Below are positions 1-8,342 of a stretch of DNA of 64,000 nucleotides, piece after piece (position 1 is the first letter of the stretch; the number at the start of each line of letters is the position of its first letter). Position numbers and translations under genes: made by a program. Origin of the DNA: MGML01 sp034416335 (GTDB taxonomy: Bacteria > Chloroflexota > Dehalococcoidia > Dehalococcoidales > UBA2162); contig DAOULV010000010.1 of NCBI GenBank assembly GCA_034416335.1, forward strand, positions 62,001-126,000. The letters run 5' to 3'. The notes under the pieces are model-generated. The model made no database searches, had not been told where the DNA came from, and saw nothing but the letters and a program-made list of their open reading frames with translations.

Positions 1-661
1 TTATATCGTAAGATACGCGCCTGAGCTGCATAATTTTCGTCTTATTATCGTATATGGCGTAACTCGCCCGGGGATTACCGTCCCTCGGCTGACCTATACC
101 ACCAGGATTGATTATCAGCCTCGATTCGCCGGCGATGAGCTTCACGTTAGGTAAAAACCTTGCCGACGTACAGTTACCGTCCTCATCGAGACTGTATACC
201 TGGGGGACATGCGTATGTCCCACGAGACAGTATTTTGTTTTGAAGCGGTCGAAATTCTGCCGGGCAACGCTGGCTGACAGTACGTATTCCAAGATGGGGT
301 CTCTGGGGCTTCCGTGTACCAGCGTAAAATCATCTTCCTCGACGGTATCCGGCAGGTTTTCCAGGTATTCCCTGTCTCCGGCATTCAACTGTCCGGCTGT
401 CCACCTTGCCGCTTCGGCAGCGTCCGGATTGAATCCCGAAAGTGGCAGCTTACCGACGGCGGCGCGGTCGTGATTACCGGCTACGCAGATATGATGGGTC
501 TGCTTGAGCAGCTCGATGCATTCGTGCGGCTCAGGCCCATAGCCCACGACATCACCCAGGCACCAGAATTTATCGACTCTTTCCTGTGTTTGAATGTCAT
601 CGAGGACAGCCCTGAAAGCGGAGAGGTTGGAATGAATATCTGCGATAATCGCGTAACGCAT
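1..661 (-). CDS. Calcineurin-like metallophosphoesterase (partial, runs off the left edge)
   Basis: I translated this gene from the minus strand; it has no stop inside the window, so its C-terminus is missing. The start ATG (659-661) lies 2 bp after the hisS stop, so the two genes are probably cotranscribed. The protein begins MRYAIIADIHSNLSAF and carries the metallophosphoesterase metal ligands in order: D-x-H (DIHSN), GDVVGYGP, GNHDRA, and a late GHTHVP. This fits the YfcE/DUF2437-like group of small phosphodiesterases, which use two metal ions. The substrate cannot be told from the sequence. Family assignment is secure; function is not. Confidence 0.85.
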   Translation of the reverse strand, partial: MRYAIIADIHSNLSAFRAVLDDIQTQERVDKFWCLGDVVGYGPEPHECIELLKQTHHICVAGNHDRAAVGKLPLSGFNPDAAEAARWTAGQLNAGDREYLENLPDTVEEDDFTLVHGSPRDPILEYVLSASVARQNFDRFKTKYCLVGHTHVPQVYSLDEDGNCTSARFLPNVKLIAGESRLIINPGGIGQPRDGNPRASYAIYDNKTKIMQLRRVSYDI

Positions 662-663
662 TT

Positions 664-1911
664 CTATTTCAGCAGGTCGGTTAATTTATCGAAAGGTACG
701 GTCTCCTGGCTGGCATTCGCCATATTACGGAGCGTTGCCGTGCCGTTCTTCACTTCGTCTTCGCCTAGTATTACAGTATACTCCACGCCGAGCGTATTTG
801 CCTGCCTTAACTGCGCCTTCAGGCTCCTTCCGCTGGCGGCATTTACCGCCGGTATACCTGCCAGCCTGAGGTCGGACGTAAGCCGGACCGCTTTATCTTT
901 AGCTTCGTCACCCAGGCAGGCGATTAAGACCCTCGGCGAAGGCAGCGGCGGCACCTCGACACCCTGCTCTTTCATGTTCAGGATTATCCGCTCCAAACCG
1001 GTCCCGAACCCCACTCCGGGTGAAGGTTTGCCGCCAAGTTCCTCGATAAGGTAGTCGTACCTGCCACCGCCGCCGATTTCCGACTGGCCGCGGACGTCAA
1101 CCGGCTGCACCACGAACACCGTCCTGGTGTAGTAGTCCAGTCCCCTCACCAGCCTGTGATTCACCTGGTACGGCATCTCCAGGATATCCAGGTATTTCAT
1201 CAGGCTTTCAAGGTGTTCGCGGCAGTCGCCGCAGAGGTAATCGATGTTTTTCGGCGCCATATCCGCTATCGGCTGGCACTGTTTCTGCTTGCAGTCGAGG
1301 AGCCTCATCGGATTATTCACCAGGCGGACTTTACAGTCGCTGCACACCTCGTTTTCATGTTCGGAGTAGTGGTTGACAAGCCGGGAAAGGTAGTCCGGAC
1401 GGCAGTTTCTGCAGCCGATGCTGTTAAGATGAATCTTTATATCTTCCAGACCGAGAGCCTTGTAGAAACGCCAGGCAACCTCTATCACCTCGGCGTCCAG
1501 GGCAGGGTCGGCTTCGCCGATGGCTTCGCAACCGAACTGGTGGTGCTGGCGGTACCTTCCAGCCTGGGGCCTCTCGTACCTGAATATCGACGTTATGTAA
1601 TATAGCTTTACGGGCTGGGGTTTGTTGTACAGACCGTGCTGGATGTATGCCCGGCAGACGGAAGGAGTGCCCTCCGGACGGAGACTCAGGCTGTTGCCTC
1701 CCCTGTCCTCGAAGACATACATCTCTTTCTGGACGATATCCGTGAAATCGCCGGTGCTCCGGCTGTAAAGCCCGGAATCTTCGAATGCCGGGGTATCGAT
1801 GCGTTCGTAGCCGTACAGGCGCGTTATCTCTTCGGCTTTCTGTTGGACGTAATGCCAGTAGACCTGCTCCTCGGGAAGGATGTCTGCTGTTCCTCTCGGC
1901 GCCTGGTACAC
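664..1911 (-). CDS. hisS: Histidyl-tRNA synthetase
   Basis: Charges tRNA-His with histidine in the cytoplasm. The 415-residue length is normal for bacterial HisRS. Class II signatures are present: motif 2 around residues 110-127 (FRYERPQAGRYRQHHQFG), the HisRS-specific GLDYYTRTVFV at about 258-268, and motif 3 with GGGRYDYL and GFGTGLER near 281-308. The anticodon-binding domain follows from about 325. The middle insertion is rich in paired cysteines (about 167/170, 190/193, 227/230), a possible zinc site seen in some HisRS. Its stop lies 2 bp before the metallophosphoesterase gene. I saw no T-box leader upstream. Confidence 0.97.
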   Translation of the reverse strand: MYQAPRGTADILPEEQVYWHYVQQKAEEITRLYGYERIDTPAFEDSGLYSRSTGDFTDIVQKEMYVFEDRGGNSLSLRPEGTPSVCRAYIQHGLYNKPQPVKLYYITSIFRYERPQAGRYRQHHQFGCEAIGEADPALDAEVIEVAWRFYKALGLEDIKIHLNSIGCRNCRPDYLSRLVNHYSEHENEVCSDCKVRLVNNPMRLLDCKQKQCQPIADMAPKNIDYLCGDCREHLESLMKYLDILEMPYQVNHRLVRGLDYYTRTVFVVQPVDVRGQSEIGGGGRYDYLIEELGGKPSPGVGFGTGLERIILNMKEQGVEVPPLPSPRVLIACLGDEAKDKAVRLTSDLRLAGIPAVNAASGRSLKAQLRQANTLGVEYTVILGEDEVKNGTATLRNMANASQETVPFDKLTDLLK

Positions 1912-2045
1912 TGTAGTCTCCTTTATGTATATTACAGGATTCAGGATACAGTATCAGCGCCTGCCTTGTAAAGACAGAAAGCATTCCGCCTGCCCGCCGA
2001 AGCCCTGCCCTAGCATAGGCGAGTCATTGCGAACAGTCTGCTTTT

Positions 2046-2135
2046 TCACGTTCGTCCTGAGCTTGTCGAAGGACGGATCCATCTCCGTCATTGCGAGTCC
2101 GCCGCAGGTTCGCCGGAGGCGAATGGCAATCTCTA
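2046..2135. repeat. REP-like intergenic repeats with hairpin
   Basis: Two short repeat-type units lie between hisS and tRNA-Lys. The first is a hairpin with CGTCC/GGACG arms around 2053-2075 (the tcgtcctgagcttgtcgaag unit, common in intergenic DNA of many bacteria). The second holds cattgcgagtccgccgcagg and a later cgaatggcaatc. They look like dispersed, non-coding repeats. Copy number cannot be judged from one window. Confidence 0.55.
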
Positions 2136-2201
2136 TAAATATGCCAGCACCTATTGTATCTTGCCTAAAAAACCAGTATTTGATAAACTGACAGAGTACG
2201 T

Positions 2202-2274
2202 GGGCCGTTAGCTCAGTTGGCAGAGCACCTGACTTTTAATCAGGGTGTCGCAGGTTCGAGACCTGCACGGCCTA
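2202..2274 (+). tRNA. tRNA-Lys (anticodon TTT)
   Basis: This 73-nt sequence folds as a cloverleaf. The acceptor stem pairs GGGCCGT with ACGGCCT (first pair G-U), and the discriminator is A. The anticodon stem-loop CCTGA-CTTTTAA-TCAGG gives anticodon TTT, and the T-arm is GCAGG-TTCGAGA-CCTGC. CCA is not encoded. The last 47 bp of the gene region recur exactly at 5113-5159, marking it as an integration target. Confidence 0.97.
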
Positions 2275-2275
2275 C
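2229..2275 (+). repeat. Left att-like direct repeat (tRNA-Lys 3' end)
   Basis: This 47-bp stretch starts in the anticodon stem (ctgactttta...) and ends one base past the tRNA. It is identical to 5113-5159, and upstream of it the two copies diverge at once. Confidence 0.85.
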
Positions 2276-2389
2276 ACTTAACCCCATTACCATTTGCTAA
2301 TATTTTCGCTAATATACTTTTCAGCATGATGGATGATAAGGTGTACCGAATAGTACCGCTTATATCAAAATCCAATTTATTTTGGAAGC

Positions 2390-2746
2390 TTAACGCTGAA
2401 TATTTTCCTTTACTCTAAATGCAACGATCCTTTTTATAAGGTCAAAGGGAACCGGCTTACCGAAAGAGAATTTAATAGTACCCTTAGATATTTCATATGG
2501 AGATAGGTCTTTGCTGAATGCATTTATTGCAGATGGGGTCGGGAAAAAACTAAAATGATTCTTGAAAGCTGCAAAATGCACTAAATTCCCATTCAATTTA
2601 AAAGTAGGTATTCCATAACTTATATCTTCTTCAGCTTGGGGAGCTTCCTCTTTTATAGCCACCCTGATTTTATTCAATATGTCCTGGACTTCTTCCGGGA
2701 ATTTTGAAATATATGTATCTATAGTTTCAATCTGCTTACCTGGCAT
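2390..2746 (-). CDS. DUF1801 / YdhG-like small protein
   Basis: A 118-residue protein with the DUF1801 pattern: an N-terminal helix with FPEEVQDILNKIR, then EEDISYGIPTF, then a glycine/phenylalanine-rich strand region ending in FSFGKPVPFDLIKRIV. The family has a frataxin-like fold and is sometimes called an iron-chaperone-like protein; its function is poorly known. The gene sits alone inside the proposed tRNA-Lys element, on the strand opposite to tRNA-Lys. No signal peptide or membrane segment is seen. Family call is good; role is unknown. Confidence 0.8.
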   Translation of the reverse strand: MPGKQIETIDTYISKFPEEVQDILNKIRVAIKEEAPQAEEDISYGIPTFKLNGNLVHFAAFKNHFSFFPTPSAINAFSKDLSPYEISKGTIKFSFGKPVPFDLIKRIVAFRVKENIQR

Positions 2747-3217
2747 ATAAATATTTCTCCGCTGCTTTTATTCATCTCTCATATTATATCAGAGAGATAG
2801 TTGTAGATATCGGGGTGAACACCCGTTAATAGCACAAACTTAGAAAAGAGCAAAGCTTTTGGAAAAGGTTTTAGTTCTACCTTTTGATACGCACGGTCTA
2901 CCAGAATAAAATATTGAAGCCACCTGATTTTAGGTGGCTCTTAATTTCCATTCGTTATGAATGTTATTATTTTGTGTGTATTGACTTTCTAGTTCATATA
3001 AGATAAACTAACATACTCTTAACTGAATATTCACATTGACAGTGGTGGATACTACTAACACCTGTTTGTGTGGTGGTATAGTACCCTTATTTATTTTCTA
3101 GGAAATATAAAAATTGTTTGTAGATTGGAAAGAATTATATATAAAGGAGGTGTTGTGTTTGGCTGATTATTCAACATCTTATGATCAGTATTAATATTCA
3201 AAAAAGGAGTGATAAAA
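2747..3217. other. Non-coding AT-rich stretch with a hairpin and a possible leader peptide
   Basis: This 470-bp gap lies between the divergently oriented DUF1801 and phospholipase-like genes. It holds an 8-bp stem hairpin (AGCCACCT/AGGTGGCT, 2918-2939) followed by a short T-rich run, which could be a weak terminator. A strong AAAGGAGGTG site at 3144-3152 precedes a tiny frame beginning TTG at 3159 and ending TAA at 3194 (11 residues, MADYSTSYDQY). I cannot say whether that frame is translated. No other gene is seen. Confidence 0.45.
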
Positions 3218-4582
3218 ATGAATAGAACTGGACATGAAACAAGTCTCCAACGTCTATTTACGATTTACAGTAATGCGAGTAATCCTATTTTAAAACAAAT
3301 GTATAGATTCTACTGCCAGGATATTCATCAAGATTCAAATGGGAATCCGAAGACTTTAGGGGATTTTGTAGAACACGGATTGATCGGTGCTGATTATCCA
3401 AGTACACACAAATGCAATAACATTGCGACTGTGAATGTAGATCCAGGAGCTAACCCAATAGTTAATGCATTGATAGCAGGTATTGCTTATTACCAAAACG
3501 AATCTATAAACGACATGATGACAAGGATGTACCATTTTTACAACTACGGCCGATTGCCGTATTATCCAGGATGTTCATTAATGGACGATCCTTACACTCT
3601 CCCTATTTTGATGGGTCTAAACCTAATAAATCCCATATATGATGTTTATACAGTAATTGATTGGATATGGGTGCCGTGCCCAGCATGTCTTGGTACTGGA
3701 GCACTCGGATATTGCCCCATATGTGGGGGTGATGGTGAGATATTAGAAGATATTGTCGAAGTTGTGCAAGAAATCATTGGTTGGTATGCGACCGCAGGTA
3801 TTGACACCTTTTTTGGATATTTCCCAGATATTGTTAACCATCGTTTTACTTCTGCGGAATCGCTATATTCTTTATATAAGATGAATGCTATTGAACTTTA
3901 CGACACAAACATTGAAGATGCTTTAATTTATTTAGGATATGGATTGCATCATCTTCAAGACGTCGCAGCAGTTCCCCATCATTCATTAAATATTCCATTC
4001 TCTCAGGGACATGCAGATTGGGAAAACAGTATTGACTACTCACAACGATTGAATAATATCACATGGAGTCAAATAAAACAGGAATACGATAGTCTAAAAA
4101 ACTGGATAGCAATTGACGATTCATTACCATCTCAAGCACGATATGGTACTAATAAAACTGTATTCAATTGGGCTTCACATTTTTGTGGAAATCAAGGGAC
4201 GGATAACTCTCAAGATTTTACTCAAACAGCTAAATATACTCTTGCTGCAATGCATCATTGTTTGTATACATTTTTCAGTACAGTTGAAAATCCAACTTTT
4301 ATAGCAGTGAGATACGATCCACAATATAGATCTGTTTACGATTCTATTAGATTTGCAAGGGAAACAGATGTATTTAAAAAAACCAAAAATAAATTAAGAA
4401 AGAGACGAATAAGATCAGCGTTGACGGCAGCAAGAATTAAAAAATCTGCTGGGAATTGGACAACAAACGTAAAACGTGCTCTAACTCGGAGAGAAAAAAT
4501 TCCTACCTTACCAAGAGAATTGTCTATGTTACCAAAAACCAAGAGAAGGAAATCTTTGAAATTAAAACAGTTGATCCATTAG
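3218..4582 (+). CDS. Zinc-dependent phospholipase C-like protein with DnaJ-type zinc finger
   Basis: 454 residues from the ATG at 3218, chosen over an upstream GTG (3209) because AAGGAG (3203-3208) is correctly spaced for it. Residues 154-169 form a CPAC...CPIC pair with glycines, like one DnaJ CxxCxGxG zinc-finger unit. Residues 208-269 carry the zinc phospholipase C/P1-nuclease pattern: NHRFTSAES, then GYGLHHLQD, then PHHSLN, then GHADWENS, giving the H/D/H/H/E metal ligands. The last 80 residues are strongly basic (several KRR/RKRR runs). No signal peptide is seen, unusual for this normally secreted family. It is the largest gene inside the tRNA-Lys element. An intracellular effector acting on lipid or nucleic acid is possible, but this is inference. 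Confidence 0.6.
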   Translation: MNRTGHETSLQRLFTIYSNASNPILKQMYRFYCQDIHQDSNGNPKTLGDFVEHGLIGADYPSTHKCNNIATVNVDPGANPIVNALIAGIAYYQNESINDMMTRMYHFYNYGRLPYYPGCSLMDDPYTLPILMGLNLINPIYDVYTVIDWIWVPCPACLGTGALGYCPICGGDGEILEDIVEVVQEIIGWYATAGIDTFFGYFPDIVNHRFTSAESLYSLYKMNAIELYDTNIEDALIYLGYGLHHLQDVAAVPHHSLNIPFSQGHADWENSIDYSQRLNNITWSQIKQEYDSLKNWIAIDDSLPSQARYGTNKTVFNWASHFCGNQGTDNSQDFTQTAKYTLAAMHHCLYTFFSTVENPTFIAVRYDPQYRSVYDSIRFARETDVFKKTKNKLRKRRIRSALTAARIKKSAGNWTTNVKRALTRREKIPTLPRELSMLPKTKRRKSLKLKQLIH

Positions 4583-4971
4583 AAATATTTCGGACTCAAA
4601 GTATTAATAACAGTTTTGGTAATACATAAACATAAAGAAGTTTTTCGAGAGGTAATCGGTCTAACCTCCATGTATTAATGTGGTGCAGTTTACCTCTAGC
4701 TAAATGTGCGAAGTGAAGTCGGATGTATAGGATTTTGCTTCCCACATTTAAGACCAACACTCCCCTTGTTCTCCAAGGTTGAAGCCGATTTGTTAGGTAA
4801 GTGGCGGGGGGAGTATTAACCTACCTCACAACCTGGCTTCAATGATCTGGCGAACCTGGCTTCATATGAGTTGAAGCCGTGGCTTCAAGATAAGTGACCA
4901 AATAGCCACTAAACAATCACCGAAAATTTAGGGCGTTGACAGATGTTTTTTCTTGGCGTTAGCCTTGCTTT
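4583..4971. other. Intergenic region with TTGAAGCC iterons
   Basis: This stretch separates the phospholipase-like gene from the HTH gene. Its notable content is the octamer cluster at 4779-4888. A TTGACA at 4936-4941 could be a -35 box for the HTH gene, but no good -10 box follows. I see no gene. Confidence 0.5.
4779..4888. repeat. Cluster of TTGAAGCC / GGCTTCAA octamers
   Basis: Five copies of one octamer occur within 110 bp in both orientations: TTGAAGCC at 4779 and 4871, GGCTTCAA at 4835 and 4881, and GGCTTCAT at 4858. Two of them (4858-4878) form a hairpin with a 7-bp stem. The cluster sits just upstream of a small HTH gene inside the tRNA-Lys element. Binding sites for that HTH protein, a replication initiator or a lost recombinase are all possible. 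Confidence 0.6.
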
Positions 4972-5193
4972 ATGGTCAGTAAAGCAACGATAGCAAAACA
5001 GCTTAGAGTATCCCCTGCTTACGTCACTATGATCAGTCAAGGTAAGCGTGTTCCAAGCAAGAAATTACAGCGAAAAATTAACAAATTGGGATTAATAAAT
5101 AGTCTCAATTATCTGACTTTTAATCAGGGTGTCGCAGGTTCGAGACCTGCACGGCCTACCAGAAATCCTCTCTTACTTTCTGTCTCATATTAA
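4972..5193 (+). CDS. Small HTH (Xre-like) protein reading into the att repeat
   Basis: 73 residues. Residues 5-38 look like a Cro/Xre helix-turn-helix (TIAKQLRVSPAYVTMISQGK). From about residue 46 the frame runs into the copy of the tRNA-Lys 3' end, so the C-terminal third is encoded by tRNA-derived sequence. That suggests the original gene was truncated or re-terminated by integration. No clear Shine-Dalgarno site precedes the ATG. It may regulate the element through the TTGAAGCC octamers just upstream, but this is inference. It could also be a gene remnant. Confidence 0.5.
   Translation: MVSKATIAKQLRVSPAYVTMISQGKRVPSKKLQRKINKLGLINSLNYLTFNQGVAGSRPARPTRNPLLLSVSY
5113..5159 (+). repeat. Right att-like direct repeat (copy of tRNA-Lys 3' end)
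   Basis: An exact 47-bp copy of 2229-2275. The 5' half of a tRNA is absent here, so this is not a second functional tRNA. Confidence 0.85.
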
Positions 5194-5400
5194 TTTTTAA
5201 GAAAATCCTATCTCTCATTATTTATAGCGAACGGTATCATTGCATGTGCATTCAGCCCTCATCACAAAATAATTGTACTTTCATGTGCATTAGATTACTG
5301 TATATCTTGTAGACAATTATCAGATTTAATAATTCTGTTTTATTGCATAAATGATCAAAGAGGTTTATATTATTATTTGTAATATTTATGAGGTACAAAC

Positions 5401-8235
5401 ATGCCATATTATTATGACCAATTGATGAGAATTGCATTAAAAGAAATAAAAACTCTAAAGCGAATTTCTGAAGATTTAGGTATACCTTTCTCCACTAGTC
5501 GTAAATGGAAAGGAAGAGAGCCACATCCAAAATACAAGAAAGTACTCGATGAATATTTTGCCAAGCATCTATCAGATTCCCCAAATGCCGAAATTAACGT
5601 AGACGCAGAAACCTCTACTTCTTCATCTAGTACCTCAATACAATACGACGAAAATGGTATTCCTGAAAACTTTTGGAATGATTTAAAACAAAAATATTTA
5701 GAACGTAGAAACGGATTAAACGACTGGAACAATGAATTCGAAGGATTAAAAAGTTCTATCATCGCAATCGTAAATTCTTTAGAAAGTAACTACAAGTTAA
5801 TTGAACCAATTGCCCACGGTGGCACAGCTGTAGTTCTTAAGGTTAAAGATGAATCACTCGGTGTTCTAAGAGCATTAAAATTTCCCCGTCCAATTGAAAA
5901 ACATATTGACTTGTTTACCAATATTATAACTGCTGAAATTAATCTATTAGTTGAAGCTACTCATCCAAATATTGTTGAAATATATAGTCATCATTCGGTT
6001 GATACTATTAACGGTAAATGTCCTTTTTATATCATGAAATTTGTGGATGGTGCTCAAAGTGCAGATGAATTTTTTAGTGAAGAAAGGACAGATTCTGAAC
6101 TCTTTAAAGTAATTGAGCAGGTTGCTCAAGGAATCAGCTACCTTCACTCATTATCAATAATACACCTCGATATAAAACCAGAAAACATCCTTGTTTCTTC
6201 CGGTGGAGATGCTCTTCTATCTGACTTAGGCTCAGCAAGACGCATTACTCAGAGAATGGATAAAGTTCCCATTATCTATACAAAACATTATGCTCATCCA
6301 GCCGTTAGATCTCTGGTATATTACGAAACATCAGATTCTAACAGATGCAGAAGCGAAATCGAAAGACAAAGGCTCCATCCAAGATTTGACATATATTCTT
6401 TTGGTAAAACTATATTAACTTTATTAAATAACTTTGATCCCTACTTAACTACAAAAAGAATGCCCTCATATTCAAGGAAATATTTACAGCTTCTAGCTTG
6501 TAGAGCACTTGACGGTGAAAACACACCTACTGAAGTAGCCTTAGGATTGCACTCTACGTCATTTCGAGAACTCAGTTATAAATCTATTGTCGAAATACTA
6601 GAGGACATCGATAAATTTAAAGGAAGTTATCCTTTAGCTAAAAACGTGCCCGAATTAAATCCTTTTATTGTGGATACTATTCAAGCCGGAAGTATATGGA
6701 AAACTCCATTAACTGATAGGTTAAAAGTTTTGTTAAGTCATCCTTCCATTCAAAGACTAGCAGGAGTATCACAACTTGGTTTACTTATCCATATATATCC
6801 AACAGCAACCCATACAAGGCTACAACACACACTTGGTACTTTTTCAAACACTATTAAAATTATAGAAGCTTTATACAATGATGAAATCAATCCGCTATTC
6901 AAGCAAATTATGAGTTCTGGAGATATCGAATCTTTATTACTTGCTTCTCTCCTTCATGATGTCGGTCATTTCCCCCTAGCTCATGATCTCCATGAAGCTT
7001 TACCTAAAGTATTTGATCATGACAGAGTATGTATAAGCATTCTCAGAGGTAATGAGGATTGGTTTTATGGTAAATCTTTGAGAAGTATCATTGAAAAAGA
7101 TTGGAATACGACTCCTGATAAAGTTGCTAATATTCTCGATGCAAGTCCTAACGTTACTACCCAGCCATTTAAAAATAGAATATTGCATACAATTATTAAC
7201 GGACCAATCGACGCTGACAAACTAGATTACCTGGTAAGAGATAGTAATGCTTTAGGAATTCCATATGCGAACGTGATAGATTTCGAACGCTTGATAAACT
7301 GTTTAACAACAATTTTTAAACCGGAAGGAAATCGCACGTATGTTGCTTTAGGGATTCACGAAAAAGGCAAAATTTCTGCAGAATCAGTAGCCTTTGCTCG
7401 GTATGCTATGCATGGAGCCGTTTATACCCATCATACTTTCAGATCAATAAAGGCTATGCTTCATAGAAGTGTTTGGGAATGTAGAGCAACTTCATTTCCA
7501 GGTCCAAATGGAGATTCAAATTTCTTAAACGCTTTCAGTAGTAGATTTTTTACTATTACAAGAGCACCTTCTTTGCTTGAAAAGCACCCACAATATCTTG
7601 AAGAACTAACTCAAGTATTACCGTCTGACAGAGAAGTTCTAAGTTGGCTATACGATAAGGCTACAACAAAAGGTAAATTGTTAATAGAAGCTCTGAATAA
7701 ACGTGAATTATTTAAACGGATTTCAGTCTTTAGTTACAACAGATCACCAATTTGGAGAAGTTTAATAGATTTTCGAGCAAAAAGGCAATATGAAGATCTA
7801 CTTGATTTACAGAATAACTTACAGCAATTGATTGTCGATTATATTGAAAATTTAACAGACACTGATAGAAACAAGGACTCAATATTAACCCCAGAAAATA
7901 CTGAAGTCATATTAGTTCGTCATAAAGAAAACAATATCATCGTGCTAATAGATATCCCCCTAGAACAAGAGGAAGAACGTAACCTAGAGTACTTACCTGA
8001 GAGTTCTCGTCATAATGTGAAAGAAACTTGGATAAAGCCAGCTGAAGTAGAACCAGATACTTTTTGGACACAACTTCATAAAGACTTTACAAATTACGTG
8101 GGAAAAGTCAGGATTTTTGCTCATCCTGAAATTGCTGATATTCTAGCAGCAGCTATTGAACCTACTGAAATGGAAAATTTAGTCGATAGGGCGAGGCAAT
8201 TAGTAATTGAAAATAAAAAGAAAGCCCCAAAGTAA
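5401..8235 (+). CDS. HTH-Ser/Thr protein kinase-HD phosphohydrolase fusion
   Basis: 944 residues; ATG preceded by GAGGT. Residues 17-40 look like a small HTH, followed by a serine/threonine-rich linker (65-80). Residues 130-400 form a protein kinase: glycine loop HGGTAVVLKV (139-148), Lys160 in RALKF, Glu179, catalytic HLDIKPEN (255-262), DLG (275-277) replacing DFG, and DIYSFG. Residues 435-640 form an HD hydrolase of the SAMHD1/dGTPase-like type: His471 and His476 (HTRLQHTLG), LLHDVGHFPLAHD (518-529), and GPIDADKLDYLVRDS (601-615). About 300 further residues are unassigned. All catalytic residues of both enzymes appear intact. The gene is AT-rich unlike its downstream neighbours, lies next to the tRNA-Lys att repeat, and faces a caspase operon. 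A role in phage defence or nucleotide depletion under kinase control is plausible but unproven. Confidence 0.85.
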   Translation: MPYYYDQLMRIALKEIKTLKRISEDLGIPFSTSRKWKGREPHPKYKKVLDEYFAKHLSDSPNAEINVDAETSTSSSSTSIQYDENGIPENFWNDLKQKYLERRNGLNDWNNEFEGLKSSIIAIVNSLESNYKLIEPIAHGGTAVVLKVKDESLGVLRALKFPRPIEKHIDLFTNIITAEINLLVEATHPNIVEIYSHHSVDTINGKCPFYIMKFVDGAQSADEFFSEERTDSELFKVIEQVAQGISYLHSLSIIHLDIKPENILVSSGGDALLSDLGSARRITQRMDKVPIIYTKHYAHPAVRSLVYYETSDSNRCRSEIERQRLHPRFDIYSFGKTILTLLNNFDPYLTTKRMPSYSRKYLQLLACRALDGENTPTEVALGLHSTSFRELSYKSIVEILEDIDKFKGSYPLAKNVPELNPFIVDTIQAGSIWKTPLTDRLKVLLSHPSIQRLAGVSQLGLLIHIYPTATHTRLQHTLGTFSNTIKIIEALYNDEINPLFKQIMSSGDIESLLLASLLHDVGHFPLAHDLHEALPKVFDHDRVCISILRGNEDWFYGKSLRSIIEKDWNTTPDKVANILDASPNVTTQPFKNRILHTIINGPIDADKLDYLVRDSNALGIPYANVIDFERLINCLTTIFKPEGNRTYVALGIHEKGKISAESVAFARYAMHGAVYTHHTFRSIKAMLHRSVWECRATSFPGPNGDSNFLNAFSSRFFTITRAPSLLEKHPQYLEELTQVLPSDREVLSWLYDKATTKGKLLIEALNKRELFKRISVFSYNRSPIWRSLIDFRAKRQYEDLLDLQNNLQQLIVDYIENLTDTDRNKDSILTPENTEVILVRHKENNIIVLIDIPLEQEEERNLEYLPESSRHNVKETWIKPAEVEPDTFWTQLHKDFTNYVGKVRIFAHPEIADILAAAIEPTEMENLVDRARQLVIENKKKAPK

Positions 8236-8288
8236 TTTGTTTACTAACACATTTTTGCTAACAAACTTTTCACCACAAGCAATAAAAA

Positions 8289-8313
8289 GGGGGTACCAAT
8301 CGGTATCCCCTTT
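8289..8313. terminator. Bidirectional terminator between convergent genes
   Basis: A stem of GGGGGTACC (8289-8297) with GGTATCCCC (8302-8310), a 4-nt loop, A-run before and T-run after. It lies between the ends of the kinase-HD gene and the caspase gene and could serve both strands. Confidence 0.75.
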
Positions 8314-8342
8314 AGTCATTCAGTGTTTACCGGAATCTCTTC

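Larger units (their letters stand above)
2229..5159. mobile_element. Candidate integrated element at tRNA-Lys
   Basis: The 3' part of tRNA-Lys, from the anticodon arm through the base after the discriminator (2229-2275), is repeated exactly at 5113-5159. This is the usual footprint of site-specific integration into a tRNA 3' end. The DNA between is visibly AT-richer than the core genes and holds a DUF1801 gene, a phospholipase C-like gene, iteron-like repeats and a small HTH gene. No integrase gene is visible, so the element is either degraded, moved in trans, or the remainder of a larger island. The AT-rich kinase-HD gene just outside may belong to the same acquisition. Confidence 0.7.

Noticed and set aside
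314..1054. Long plus-strand open frame over hisS
   Set aside because: It is the shadow of hisS and the metallophosphoesterase on the minus strand, both with full family motifs; the plus-strand product has none.
5113..5193. Second tRNA-Lys gene
   Set aside because: Only the 3' part is present; the D-arm and 5' acceptor strand are missing.
4972..5193. Integrase or excisionase for the tRNA-Lys element
   Set aside because: It is only a small Xre-like HTH; no tyrosine or serine recombinase residues are seen.
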